Positions 1 to 14,405 of a stretch of 64,000 nucleotides of DNA are shown here, piece after piece. A model generated the notes under the pieces. The model was not told the DNA's origin and did not search any database. It saw only the letters and a program-made list of their open reading frames with translations. Source of the stretch: Hippophae tibetana (Eukaryota > Streptophyta > Magnoliopsida > Rosales > Elaeagnaceae); contig CM072812.1 in assembly GCA_037013495.1 (NCBI GenBank), positions 61,536,938 to 61,600,937 of the forward strand, read 5' to 3'. Position numbers and translations under genes: made by a program. Each line of letters starts with the position of its first letter. Positions within the stretch are counted from its first letter, which is position 1.

Positions 1-3000
1 AGAAATAATGCTTTGTTACATTTTTAGAAATCGAAACGACCTTCCATATGATTTATTATTATAGCCGTGTCGATGCACGATTTAAAAATTTTAACAGTTT
101 AAGGTTGCTACCCCAATTAATAACTTCTTTGTTTTTTAAACTGTGACATGCTGCAACAATTTTTTTTTTTTTGAAAAACATAGATAGATTAACACACATA
201 AGAAAAAGGAACAAAAAAAAGATACGAAGAATTTAAAGAAAACTATTATAGGAAATCCAAAAAATAAAACAATGACAACAAAATGGATAGAAAACGCAAG
301 GCATGATGGATTAAATTTCATTCTTTTTATTCTGAATTTTCACTCAAGAATGAAAAAAAACAATTAAATAATTATTGTTTTAAATCTAAAATTCAAAAAT
401 GGAAAAAAGAAGACATAAAACCTTTTTTTGCCACCTAGGCTCTCATTCTAAATTATATGTAACCTTTAGGTGAACAACCTAGTAACTTAACAAAATATTT
501 ACGATTGAATTGCAAAGAACGTGGTTAAGATGATTAATAAAGAATCCTATAGAAAAAGAACCGAAAACAACACAATATGGTGAGAACAAAATTTATGACA
601 TCAATAAGTTGTGTAAACAATGGAGTTTGGGTTCCCAAATGTTGAGAACAGAAATAATGCTTTGTTGCATTTTTAGAAATCGAAACGACCTTCCATATGA
701 TTTATTATTATAGCCGTGTCGATGCACGATTTAAAAATTTTAACAGTTTAAGGTTGCTACCCCAATTAATAACTTCTTTGTTTTTTAAACTATGACATGC
801 TGCAACAATCTTATTTTTTTTTTGAAAAACAAAGATAGATGAACACACATAAGAAAAAGGAACAAAAAAAAGATACGAAGAATTTAAAGAAAACTATAAA
901 AGGAAAACCAAAAATCAAAAAAATGACAACAAAATGGATAGAAAACGCAAATTATGAAGGATTAAATTTCTTTCTTTTTATTCCGAATTTTCACTCAATA
1001 ATGCAAAGAGCAATTAAATAATTATTGTTTTAAATCTAAAATTCAAAAATGGAAAAATGAAGACATATAACCTTTTTTTTGCCACCAAGGCTCTCATTCT
1101 AAATTATATGTAACCTTTAGGTGAACAACCTAGTAACTCAACAAAATATTTACGATTGAATTGCAAAGAACGTGGTTAAGATGATTAATAAAGAATCCTA
1201 TAGAAAAAGAACCGAAAACAACGCAATATGGTGAGAACAAAATTTATGACATCAGTAAGTTGTGTAAACAATGGAGTTTGGGTTCCCAAATGTTGAGAAC
1301 AGAAATAATGCTTTGTTGCATTTTTAGAAATCGAAACGACCTTACATATGATTTATTATAATAGCCGTGTCGATGCACGATTTAAAAATTTTAACAGTTT
1401 AAGGTTGCTACCCCAATTAATAACTTCTTTGTTTTTTAAACTATGACATGCTGCAACAATCTTATTTTTTTTTGAAAAACAAAGATAGATTAACACGCAT
1501 AAAAAAGGAACAAAAAAAAGATACGAAGAATTTAATGAAAACTATAAAAGGAAATCCAAAAATCAAACCAACGACAACAAAATGGATAGAAAACTCAAGG
1601 GATGAATGATTAAATTTCTTTCTATTTATTCTGAATTTTCACTCAAGAATGCAAAAAATAAATAAATAAATATTGTTTTAAATCTAAAATTCAAAAATAG
1701 AAAAATGAAGACATATAACGTTTTTTTGCCACGAAGGCTCTCATTCTAAATTATATGGAACCTTTAGGTGAACAACGTAGTAACTCAACGAAATATTAAC
1801 GATTGAATTGCAAAGAACATGGTTAAGATGATTAATAAAGAATCCTATAGAAAAAGAACCGAAAAGAACGCAATATGTTGAGACCAAAATTTATGACATC
1901 AGTAAGTTGTGTAAACAATGGAGTTTTGGGTTCCCAAATGTTGAGAACAGAACTAATGCTTTGTTGCATTTTTAGAAATCGAAAAGACCTTCCATATGAT
2001 TTTTTATAATAGCCGTGTCGATGCACGATTTAAAAAATTTAAGAGTTTAACGTTGCAACCCCAATTAATAACTTCTTTGTTTTTTAAACTGTGACATGCT
2101 GCAACAATCTTATTTTTTAGAAAAACAAAGATAGATTAACACTCATAAAAAAGGAACAAAAAAAAGATACGAAGAATTTAAAGAAAACTATAAAAGGAAA
2201 TCCAAAAAATAAAACAACGACAACAAAATGGATAGAAAACGCAAGGGATGTAGGATTAAATTTCTTTCTTTTTATTCTGAATTTTCACTCAAGAAAGCAA
2301 AAAACAATTAAATAAATATTGTTTTAAATATAAAATTCAAAAATGCAAAAATGAAGATATATAACATTTTTTTTGCCACCAAGGCTCTCATTCAAAATTA
2401 TATGTAACCTTTAGGTGAACAACCTAGTAACTCAACGAAATATTTACGATTGAATTGCAAAGAACGTGGTTAAGATAATTAATAAAGAATCCTATAGAAA
2501 AAGAACCGAAAACAACGCAAGATGTTGAGACCAAAATTTATGACATCAGTAAGTTGTGTAAACAATGGAGTTTGGGTTCCCAAATGTTGAGAACAGAACT
2601 AATGCTTTGTTGCATTTTTAGAAATCGAAACGACCATCCATATGATTTATTATAATAACCGTGTCGATGCATGATTTAAAAATTTGACAGGTTAAAGTTG
2701 CAACCCCAGTTAATAACTTTCTTGTTTTTTAAACTGTGACATGCTACAACAATCTTATTTTTTTGAAAAACAAAGATAGATTAACACACATAAAAAAGGA
2801 ACAAAAAAAAGATACGAAGAATTTAAAGAAAACTATAAAAGGAAATCCAAAAATCAAACCAACGACAACAAAATGGATAGAAAACGCAAGGGATGAATGA
2901 TTAAATTTCTTTCTATTTATTCTGAATTTTCACTCAAGAATGCAAAAAATAAATAAATAAATATTGTTTTAAATCTAAAATTCAAAAATAGAAAAATGAA

Positions 3001-3893
3001 GACATATAACTTTTTTTTGCCACCAAGGCTCTCTTTCTAAATTATATGTAACCTTTTGGTGAACAAACTAGTAACTCAACGAAATATTAACGATTGAATT
3101 GCAAAGAACGTGGCTAAGATTATTAATAAAGAATCCTCTAGAAAAAGAACCAAAAAACACGCAATATGGCGAGACCAAAATTTATGACATCAGTAAGTTG
3201 TGTAAATAATGGAGTTTGGGTTCAAAAATATTGAGAACATAAGGAATGCTTTGTTGCCTTTTTAGAAATTGAAACGACCTTCCATATGATTTATTATAAT
3301 AGCCGTGTCCATACACGATTTAAAAATTTTAACAGTTTAAGGTTGCTACCCCAATTAATAACTTCTTTGTTTTTTAAACTATGACATGCTGCAACAATCT
3401 TATTTTTTTTTGTAAAACAAAGATAGATTAACACACATAAGAAAAAGGAACAAAAAAAAGATACGAAGAATTTAAAGAAAACTATAAAAGGAAATCCAAA
3501 AATCAAAAAAATGACAACAAAATGGATAGAAAACGCAAGGCATGAAGGATTAAATTTCTTTCTTTTTATTCTGAATTTTCACTAAAGAATGAAAAAAACA
3601 ATTAAATAATTATTGTTTTAAATCTAAAATTCAAAAATGGAAAAAAGAAGACATATAACCTTTTTTTGCACCTAGGCTCTCATTCTAAATTATATGTAAC
3701 CTTTAGGTGAACAACCTAGTAACTCAACAAAATATTTACGATTGAATTGCAAAGAACGTGGTTAAGATGATTAATAAAGAATCCTATAGAAAAAGAACCG
3801 AAAACAACGCAATATGGTGAGAACAAAATTTTTGTCATCAGTAAGTTGTGTAAACAATGGAGTTTGGGTTCCCAAATGTTGAGAACAGAAATA
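1..3893. repeat. Satellite segment, mixed monomer variants
   Basis: Six monomers and a partial first one. The first two resemble the types seen at 7133/9726 and 10374. Those at 1956, 2602 and 3246 carry rarer variants: AAGAGTTTAACG after the dyad at ~2041, a TGACAGGTTAAAG variant at ~2685, and TTCAAAAATATTGAGAACAT before the anchor at 3246. The same variants reappear near 50.5-53.8 kb. Spacings here vary most (644-651 bp). No other feature is visible. Confidence 0.8.
657..1307. repeat. Representative satellite monomer with landmarks
   Basis: One 651 bp unit shows the parts shared by nearly all copies. In order these are the anchor; a CATATG palindrome (694-699); the dyad CGTG-TCGATG-CACG (715-728); a T-rich then A-rich tract (about 800-960) with many A-runs on the plus strand; a TATAAAAGG sequence (895-903); a second T-run before GCCACC (about 1070-1085); and a small hairpin TAGGT-GAACA-ACCTA (1118-1132). 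The A-rich part is the source of the lysine-rich and phenylalanine-rich reading frames that recur throughout the array. No internal subrepeat is obvious by eye. Confidence 0.85.
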
Positions 3894-5837
3894 ATGCTTT
3901 GTTGCATTTTTAGAAATCGAAACGACCTTCCATATGATTTATTATAATAGCCGTGTCGATGCACGATTTAAAAATTTTAACAGTTTAAGGTTGCTACCCC
4001 AATTAATAACTTCTTTGTTTTTTAAACTGTGACATGCTGCAACAATCTTATTTTTTTTGAAAAACAAAGATAGATTAACACACATAAGAAAAAGGAACAA
4101 AAAAAAGATACGAAGAATTTAAAGAAAACTATTATAGGAAAACCAAAAAATAAAACAATGACAACAAAATGGATAGAAAACGCAAGGCATGGAGGATTAA
4201 ATTTCATTCTTTTTATTCTGAATTTTCACTCAAGAATGAAAAAACCAATTAAATAATTATTGTTTTAAATCTAAAATTCAAAAATGGAAAAAAGAAGACA
4301 TATAACCATTTTTTGCCACCTAGGCTCTCATTCTAAATTATATTTAACCTTTAGGTGAACAACCTAGTAACTCAACGAAATATTAACGATTGAATTGCAA
4401 AGAACGTGGTTAAGATGATTAATAAAGAATCCTATAGAAAAAGAACCGAAAACAACACAATATGGTGAGAACAAAATTTATGACATCAGTAAGTTGTGTA
4501 AACAATGGAGTTTGGGTTCCCAAATGTTGAGAACAGAAATAATGCTTTGTTGCATTTTTAGAAATCGAAACGACCTTCCATATGATTTATTATAATAGCC
4601 GTGTCGATGCACGATTTAAAAATTTTAACAGTTTAAGGTTGCTACCCCAATTAATAACTTCTTTGTTTTTTAAACTGTGACATGCTGCAACAATCTTATT
4701 TTTTTTGAAAAACAAAGATAGATTAACACACATAAGAAAAAGGAACAAAAAAAAGATACGAAGAATTTAAAGAAAACTATTATAGGAAAACCAAAAAATA
4801 AAACAATGACAACAAAATGGATTGAAAACGCAAGGCATGAAGGATTAAATTTCATTCTTTTTATTCTGAATTTTCACTCAAGAATGAAAAAACCAATTAA
4901 ATAATTATTGTTTTAAATCTAAAATTCAAAAATGGAAAAAAGAAGACATATAACCTTTTTTTGCCACCTAGGCTCTCATTCTAAATTATATTTAACCTTT
5001 AGGTGAACAACCTAGTAACTCAACGAAATATTAACGATTGAATTGCAAAGAACGTGGTTAAGATGATTAATAAAGAATCCTATAGAAAAAGAACCGAAAA
5101 CAACACAATATGGTGAGAACAAAATTTATGACATCAGTAAGTTGTGTAAACAATGGAGTTTGGGTTCCCAAATGTTGAGAACAGAAATAATGCTTTGTTG
5201 CATTTTTAGAAATCGAAACGACCTTCCATATGATTTATTATAATAGCTGTGTCGATGCACGATTTAAAAATTTTAACAGTTTAAGGTTGCTACCCCAATT
5301 AATAACTTCTTTGTTTTTTAAACTGTGACATGCTGCAACAATCTTATTTTTTTTCAAAAACAAAGATAGATTAACACACATAAGAAAAAGGAACAAAAAA
5401 AAGATACGAAGAATTTAAAGAAAACTATTATAGGAAAACCAAAAAATAAAACAATGACAACAAAATGGATAGAAAACGCAAGGCATGAAGGATTAAATTT
5501 CATTCTTTTTATTCTGAATTTTCACTCAAGAATGAAAAAACCAATTAAATAATTATTGTTTTAAATCTAAAATTCAAAAATGGAAAAAAGAAGACATATA
5601 ACCTTTTTTTGCCACCTAGGCTCTCATTCTAAATTATATTTAACCTTTAGGTGAACAACCTAGTAACTCAACGAAATATTAACGATTGAATTGCAAAGAA
5701 CGTGGTTAAGATGATTAATAAAGAATCCTATAGAAAAAGAACCGAAAACAACACAATATGGTGAGAACAAAATTTATGACATCAGTAAGTTGTGTAAACA
5801 ATGGAGTTTGGGTTCCCAAATGTTGAGAACAGAAATA
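3894..5837. repeat. Three near-identical consecutive monomers (648 bp period)
   Basis: The monomers at 3894, 4542 and 5190 each span exactly 648 bp and share private variants such as the CTATTATAGG form of the TATA-like site, AAACCAATTAAATAATT, and TATATTTAACC in place of TATATGTAACC. This points to recent local amplification of single units. The copy at 3894 differs slightly near its start (3829-3840). Confidence 0.85.
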
Positions 5838-8800
5838 ATGCTTTGTTGCATTTTTAGAAATCGAAACGACCTTCCATATGATTTATTATTATAGACGTGT
5901 CGATGCACGATTTAAAAATTTTAACAGTTTATGGTTGCTACCCCAATTAATAACTTCTTTGTTTTTTAAACTGTGACATGCTGCAACAATCTTATTTTTT
6001 TGAAAAACAAAGATAGATTAACACACATAAGAAAAAGGAACAAAAAAAGATACGAAGAATTTAAAGAAAACTATTAAAGGAAATCCAAAAAATAAAACAA
6101 TGACAACAAAGTGGATAGAAAACGCAAGTTATGAAGGATTAAATTTAATTCTTTTTATTCTGAATTTTCACTCAAGAATGAAAAAAACAATTAAATATTT
6201 ATTGTTTTAAATCTAAAATTCAAAAATGGAAAAATGAAGACATATAACCTTTTTTTGCCACCTAGGATCTCATTCTAAATTATATGTAACCTTTAGGTGA
6301 ACAACCTAGTAACTCAACAAAATATTTACGATTGAATTGCAAAGAACGTGGTTAAGATGATTAATAAAGAATCCTATAGAAAAAGAACCGAAAACAACGC
6401 AATATGGTGAGAACAAAATTTATGACAGCAGTAAGTTGTGTAAACAATGGAGTTTGGGTTCCCAAATGTTGAGAACAGAACTAATGCTTTGTTTCATTTT
6501 TAGAAATCGAAACGACCTTCCATATGATTGATTATAATAGCCGTGTCGATGCACGATTTAAAAATTTTAACAGTTTAAGGTTGGAACCCCAATTAATAAC
6601 TTCTTTGTTTTTTAAATTGTGACATGCTGCAACAATCTTATTTTTTTTGAAAAAAAAAGATAGATTAACACACATAAGAAAAAGGAACAAAAAACAGATA
6701 CGAAGAATTTAAAGAAAACTATAAAAGGAAAACCAAAAATCAAAACAACGACAACAAAATGGATATAAAACGCAAGTGATGAAGGATTAAATTTCTTTCT
6801 TTTTATTCTGAATTTTCACTCAAGAATGAAAAAAACAATTAAATAATTATTGTTTTAAATCTAAAATTCAAAAATGGAAAAATGAAGACATATAACCTTT
6901 TTTTTGCCACCTAGGCTCTCATTCTAAATTATATGTAACCTTTAGGTGAACAACCTAGTAACTCAACGAAATATTTACGATTGAATTGCAAAGAACGTGG
7001 TTAAGATGATTAATAAAGAATCCTATAGAAAAAGAACCGAAAACAACACAATATGGTGAGAACAAAATTTATGACATCAATAAGTTGTGTAAACAATGGA
7101 GTTTGGGTTCCCAAATGTTGAGAACAGAAATAATGCTTTGTTGCATTTTTAGAAATCGAAACGACCTTCCATATGATTTATTATTATAGCCGTGTCGATG
7201 CACGATTTAAAAATTTTAACAGTTTAAGGTTGCTACCCCAATTAATAACTTCTTTGTTTTTTAAACTGTGACATGCTGCAACAATTTTATTTTTTTTGAA
7301 AAACATAGATAGATTAACACACATAAGAAAAAGGAACAAAAAAAAGATACGAAGAATTTAAAGAAAACTATTATAGGAAATCCAAAAAATAAAACAATGA
7401 CAACAAAATGGATAGAAAACGCAAGGCATTATGGATTAAATTTCATTCTTTTTATTCTGAATTTTCACTCAAGAATGAAAAAAACAATTAAATAATTATT
7501 GTTTTAAATCTAAAATTCAAAAATGGAAAAACGAAGACATAAAACCTTTTTTTGCCACCTAGGCTCTCATTCTAAATTATATGTAACCTTTAGGTGAACA
7601 ACCTAGTAACTCAACAAAATATTTACGATTGAATTGCAAAGAACGTGGTTAAGATGATTAATAAAGAATCCTATAGAAAAAGAACCGAAAACAACGCAAT
7701 ATGGTGAGAACAAAATTTATGACATTAGTAAGTTGTGTAAACAATGGAGTTTGGGTTCCCAAATGTTGAGAATAGAAATAATGCTTTGTTCCATTTTTAG
7801 AAATTGAAACGACCTTCCATATGATTTATTATAATAGCCGTGTCGATGCACGATTTAAAAATTTACCAGTTTAAGGTTGCTACCCCAATTAATAACTTCT
7901 TTGTTTTTTAAACTATGACATGCTGCAACAATCTTATTTTTTTTTTGTAAAACAAAGATAGATTAACACACATAAGAAAAAGGAACAAAAAAAAGATACG
8001 AAGAATTTAAAGAAAACTATAAAAGGAAATCCAAAAATCAAAAAAATGACAACAAAATGGATAGAAAACGCAAGGCATGAAGGATTAAATTTCTTTCTTT
8101 TTATTCTGAATTTTCACTCAAAAATGGAAAAAAACCAATTAAATAATTATTGTTTTAAATCTAAAATTCAAAAATGGAAAAATGAAGACATATAACCTTT
8201 TTTTTGCCACCAAGGCTCTCATTCTAAATTATATGTAACCTTTAGGTGAACAACCTAGTAACTCAACGAAATATTTACGATTGAATTGCAAGGAACGTGG
8301 TTAAGATGATTAATAAAGAATCCTATAGAAAAAGAACCGAAAACAACGCAATATGGTGAGAACAAAATTTTGTCATCAGTAAGTTGTGTAAACAATGGAG
8401 TTTGGGTTCCCAAATGTTGAGAACAGAAATAATGCTTTGTTGCATTTTTAGAAATCGAAACGACCTTCCATATGATTTATTATTATAGCCGTGTCGATGC
8501 ACGATTTAAAAATTTTAACAGTTTATGGTTGCTACCCCAATTAATAACTTCTTTGTTTTTTAAACTGTGACATGCTGCAACAATCTTATTTTTTTGAAAA
8601 ACAAAGATAGATTAACACACATAAGAAAAAGGAACAAAAAAAGATACGAAGAATTTAAAGAAAACTATTAAAGGAAATCCAAAAAATAAAACAATGACAA
8701 CAAAATGGATAGAAAACGCAAGTTATGAAGGATTAAATTTCATTCTTTTTATTCTGAATTTTCACTCAAGAATGAAAAAAACAATTAAATATTTATTGTT

Positions 8801-10540
8801 TTAAATCTAAAATTCAAAAATGGAAAAATGAAGACATATAACCTTTTTTTGCCACCTAGGATCTCATTCTAAATTATATGTAACCTTTAGGTGAACAACC
8901 TAGTAACTCAACAAAATATTTACGATTGAATTGCAAAGAACGTGGTTAAGATGATTAATAAAGAATCCTATAGAAAAAGAACCGAAAACAACGCAATATG
9001 GTGAGAACAAAATTTATGACAGCAGTAAGTTGTGTAAACAATGGAGTTTGGGTTCCCAAATGTTGAGAACAGAACTAATGCTTTGTTTCATTTTTAGAAA
9101 TCGAAACGACCTTCCATATGATTGATTATAATAGCCGTGTCGATGCACGATTTAAAAATTTTAACAGTTTAAGCTTGGAACCCCAATTAATAACTTCTTT
9201 GTTTTTTAAATTGTGACATGCTGCAACAATCTTATTTTTTTTGAAAAAAAAAGATAGATTAACACACATAAGAAAAAGGAACAAAAAACAGATACGAAGA
9301 ATTTAAAGAAAACTATAAAAGGAAAACCAAAAATCAAAACAACGACAACAAAATGGATAGAAAACGCAAGTGATGAAGGATTAAATTTCTTTCTTTTTAT
9401 TCTGAATTTTCACTCAAGAATGAAAAAAACAATTAAATAATTATTGTTTTAAATCTAAAATTCAAAAATGGAAAAATGAAGACATATAACCTTTTTTTGC
9501 CACCTAGGCTCTCATTCTAAATTATATGTAACCTTTAGGTGAACAACCTAGTAACTCAACGAAATATTTACGATTGAATTGCAAAGAACGTGGTTAAGAT
9601 GATTAATAAAGAATCCTATAGAAAAAGAACCGAAAACAACACAATATGGTGAGAACAAAATTTATGACATCAATAAGTTGTGTAAACAATGGAGTTTGGG
9701 TTCCCAAATGTTGAGAACAGAAATAATGCTTTGTTGCATTTTTAGAAATCGAAACGACCTTCCATATGATTTATTACTATAGCCGTGTCGATGCACGATT
9801 TAAAAATTTTAACAGTTTAAGGTTGCTACCCCAATTAATAACTTCTTTGTTTTTTAAACTGTGACATGCTGCAACAATTTTATTTTTTTTGAAAAACATA
9901 GATAGATTAACACACATAAGAAAAAGGAACAAAAAAAAGATACGAAGAATTTAAAGAAAACTATTATAGGAAATCCAAAAAATAAAACAATGACAACAAA
10001 ATGGATAGAAAACGCAAGGCATTATGGATTAAATTTCATTCTTTTTATTCTGAATTTTCACTCAAGAATGAAAAAAACAATTAAATAATTATTGTTTTAA
10101 ATCTAAAATTCAAAAATGGAAAAAAGAAGACATAAAACCTTTTTTTGCCACCTAGGCTCTCATTCTAAATTATATGTAACCTTTAGGTGAACAACCTAGT
10201 AACTCAACAAAATATTTACGATTGAATTGCAAAGAACGTGGTTAAGATGATTAATAAAGAATCCTATAGAAAAAGAACCGAAAACAACGCAATATGGTGA
10301 GAACAAAATTTATGACATCAGTAAGTTGTGTAAACAATGGAGTTTGGGTTCCCAAATGTTGAGAATAGAAATAATGCTTTGTTCCATTTTTAGAAATCGA
10401 AACGACCTTCCATATGATTTATTATAATAGCCGTGTCGATGCACGATTTAAAAATTTTAACAGTTTAAGGTTGCTACCCCAATTAATAACTTCTTTGTTT
10501 TTTAAACTATGACATGCTGCAACAATCTTATTTTTTTTTT
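5800..10540. repeat. ~2.1 kb block repeated at 2,594 bp
   Basis: The block from about 5,800 to 7,900 (anchors 5838, 6484, 7133, 7781) recurs at about 8,394-10,490 (8432, 9078, 9726, 10374). Shared private variants include TTTATGGTTGC (5928 and 8522), TATGACAGCAG (about 6420 and 9015), GATTGATTATAATAG (about 6527 and 9121), GGAACCCC, and ACATAGATAGATT. The offset is 2,593-2,594 bp, i.e. four monomers. Confidence 0.85.
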
Positions 10541-13500
10541 TGAAAAACAAAGATAGATGAACACACATAAGAAAAAGGAACAAAAAAAAGATACGAAGAA
10601 TTTAAAGAAAACTATAAAAGGAAAACCAAAAATCAAAAAAATGACAACAAAATGGATAGAAAACACAAATTATGAAGGATTAAATTTCTTTCTTTTTATT
10701 CCGAATTTTCACTCAATAATGCAAAGAGCAATTAAATAATTATTGTTTTAAATCTAAAATTCAAAAATGGAAAAATGAAGACATATAACCTTTTTTTTGC
10801 CACCAAGGCTCTCATTCTAAATTATATGTAACCTTTAGGTGAACAACCTAGTAACTCAACAAAATATTTACGATTGAATTGCAAAGAACGTGGTTAAGAT
10901 GATTAATAAAGAATCCTATAGAAAAAGAACCGAAAACAACGCAATATGGTGAGAACAAAATTTATGACATCAGTAAGTTGTGTAAACAATGGAGTTTGGG
11001 TTCCCAAATGTTGAGAATAGAAATAATGCTTTGTTCCATTTTTAGAAATCGAAACGACCTTCCATATGATTTATTATAATAGCCGTGTCGATGCACGATT
11101 TAAAAATTTTAACAGTTTAAGGTTGCTACCCCAATTAATAACTTCTTTGTTTTTTAAACTAAGACATGCTGCAACAATCTTATTTTTTTTTTTGAAAAAC
11201 AAAGATAGATTAACACACATAAGAAAAAGGAACAAAAAAAAGATACGAAGAATTTAAAGAAAACTATAAAAGGAAAACCAAAAATCAAAAAAATGACAAC
11301 AAAATGGATAGAAAACGCAAATTATGAAGGATTAAATTTCTTTCTTTTTATTCCGAATTTTCACTCAATAATGCAAAGAGCAATTAAATAATTATTGTTT
11401 TAAATCTAAAATTCAAAAATGGAAAAATGAAGACATATAACCTTTTTTTTTGCCACCAAGGCTCTCATTCTAAATTATATGTAACCTTTAGGTGAACAAC
11501 CTAGTAACTCAACAAAATATTTACGATTGAATTGCAAAGAACGTGGTTAAGATGATTAATAAAGAATCCTATAGAAAAAGAACCGAAAACAACGCAATAT
11601 GGTGAGAACAAAATTTATGACATCAGTAAGTTGTGTAAACAATGGAGTTTGGGTTCCCAAATGTTGAGAATAGAAATAATGCTTTGTTCCATTTTTAGAA
11701 ATCGAAACGACCTTCCATATGATTTATTATAATAGCCGTGTCGATGCACGATTTAAAAATTTTAACAGTTTAAGGTTGCTACCCCAATTAATAATTTCTT
11801 TGTTTTTTAAACTATGACATGCTGCAACAATCTTATTTTTTTTTTTTGAAAAACAAAGATAGATTAACACACATAAGAAAAAGGAACAAAAAAAAGATAC
11901 GAAGAATTTAAAGAAAACTATTAAAGGAAATCCAAAAATCAAAAAAATGACAACAAAATGGATAGAAAACGCAAGGCATGAAGGATTAAATTTCTTTCTT
12001 TTTATTCTGAATTTTCACTCAAGAATGGAAAAAACAATTAAATAATTATTGTTTTAAATCTAAAATTCAAAAATGGAAAAATGAAGACATATAACCTTTT
12101 TTTGCCACCTAGGCTCTCATTCTAAATTATATGTAACCTTTAGGTGAACAACCTAGTAACTCAACGAAATATTTACGATTGAATTGCAAAGAACGTGGTT
12201 AAGATGATTAATAAAGAATCCTATAGAAAAAGAACCGAAAACAACACAATATGGTGAGAACAAAATTTATGACATCAATAAGTTGTGTAAACAATGGAGT
12301 TTGGGTTCCCAAATGTTGAGAACAGAAATAATGCTTTGTTGCATTTTTAGAAATCGAAACGACCTTCCATATGATTTATTACTATAGCCGTGTCGATGCA
12401 CGATTTAAAAATTTTAACAGTTTAAGGTTGCTACCCCAATTAATAACTTCTTTGTTTTTTAAACTGTGACATGCTGCAACAATTTTATTTTTTTTGAAAA
12501 ACATAGATAGATTAACACACATAAGAAAAAGGAACAAAAAAAAGATACGAAGAATTTAAAGAAAACTATTATAGGAAATCCAAAAAATAAAACAATGACA
12601 ACAAAATGGATAGAAAACGCAAGGCATTATGGATTAAATTTCATTCTTTTTATTCTGAATTTTCACTCAAGAATGAAAAAAACAATTAAATAATTATTGT
12701 TTTAAATCTAAAATTCAAAAATGGAAAAAAGAAGACATAAAACCTTTTTTTGCCACCTAGGCTCTCATTCTAAATTATATGTAACCTTTAGGTGAACAAC
12801 CTAGTAACTCAACAAAATATTTACGATTGAATTGCAAAGAACGTGGTTAAGATGATTAATAAAGAATCCTATAGAAAAAGAACCGAAAACAACGCAATAT
12901 GGTGAGAACAAAATTTATGACATCAGTAAGTTATGTAAACAATGGAGTTTGGGTTCCCAAATGTTGAGAATAGAAATAATGCTTTGTTCCATTTTTAGAA
13001 ATCGAAACGACCTTCCATATGATTTATTATAATAGCCGTGTCGATGCACGATTTAAAAATTTTAACAGTTTAAGGTTGCTACCCCAATTAATAACTTCTT
13101 TGTTTTTTAAACTATGACATGCTGCAACAATCTTATTTTTTTTTTTGAAAAACAAAGATAGATGAACACACATAAGAAAAAGGAACAAAAAAAAGATACG
13201 AAGAATTTAAAGAAAACTATAAAAGGAAAACCAAAAATCAAAAAAATGACAACAAAATGGATAGAAAACACAAATTATGAAGGATTAAATTTCTTTCTTT
13301 TTATTCCGAATTTTCACTCAATAATGCAAAGAGCAATTAAATAATTATTGTTTTAAATCTAAAATTCAAAAATGGAAAAATGAAGACATATAACCTTTTT
13401 TTTGCCACCAAGGCTCTCATTCTAAATTATATGTAACCTTTAGGTGAACAACCTAGTAACTCAACAAAATATTTACGATTGAATTGCAAAGAACGTGGTT

Positions 13501-14405
13501 AAGATGATTAATAAAGAATCCTATAGAAAAAGAACCGAAAACAACGCAATATGGTGAGAACAAAATTTATGACATCAGTAAGTTGTGTAAACAATGGAGT
13601 TTGGGTTCCCAAATGTTGAGAATAGAAATAATGCTTTGTTCCATTTTTAGAAATCGAAACGACCTTCCATATGATTTATTATAATAGCCGTGTCGATGCA
13701 CGATTTAAAAATTTTAACAGTTTAAGGTTGCTACCCCAATTAATAACTTCTTTGTTTTTTAAACTAAGACATGCTGCAACAATCTTATTTTTTTTTTTGA
13801 AAAACAAAGATAGATTAACACACATAAGAAAAAGGAACAAAAAAAAGATACGAAGAATTTAAAGAAAACTATAAAAGGAAAACCAAAAATCAAAAAAATG
13901 ACAACAAAATGGATAGAAAACGCAAATTATGAAGGATTAAATTTCTTTCTTTTTATTCCAAATTTTCACTCAATAATGCAAAGAGCAATTAAATAATTAT
14001 TGTTTTAAATCTAAAATTCAAAAATGGAAAAATGAAGACATATAACCTTTTTTTTGCCACCAAGGCTCTCATTCTAAATTATATGTAACCTTTAGGTGAA
14101 CAACCTAGTAACTCAACAAAATATTTACGATTGAATTGCAAAGAACGTGGTTAAGATGATTAATAAAGAATCCTATAGAAAAAGAACCGAAAACAACGCA
14201 ATATGGTGAGAACAAAATTTATGACATCAGTAAGTTGTGTAAACAATGGAGTTTGGGTTCCCAAATGTTGAGAATAGAAATAATGCTTTGTTCCATTTTT
14301 AGAAATCGAAACGACCTTCCATATGATTTATTATAATAGCCGTGTCGATGCACGATTTAAAAATTTTAACAGTTTAAGGTTGCTACCCCAATTAATAATT
14401 TCTTT
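9440..14405. repeat. ~2.36 kb block tandemly duplicated at 2,605 bp
   Basis: The block of about 9,440-11,805 recurs at about 12,047-14,405 with a nearly constant offset of 2,604-2,605 bp (9726 to 12331, 10374 to 12979, 11026 to 13631, 11679 to 14283). Shared private variants are TTATTACTATAGCC, AGATAGATGAACAC, AAACTAAGACATG and AATAATTTCTTTG. After the second copy, types seen at 8432-9078 return at 14934-15582. Unequal exchange between registers is the simplest explanation. Confidence 0.88.

Noticed and set aside
136..321. Phenylalanine/valine-rich minus-strand frames of 60-82 codons recurring in the satellite (e.g. 136-321, 3716-3964, 4022-4207, 15710-15895, 28017-28199, 31245-31430)
   Set aside because: They are the reverse complement of the A-rich tract, recur only because the monomer does, are broken by run-length changes in neighbouring copies, and overlap antisense frames that are equally open.
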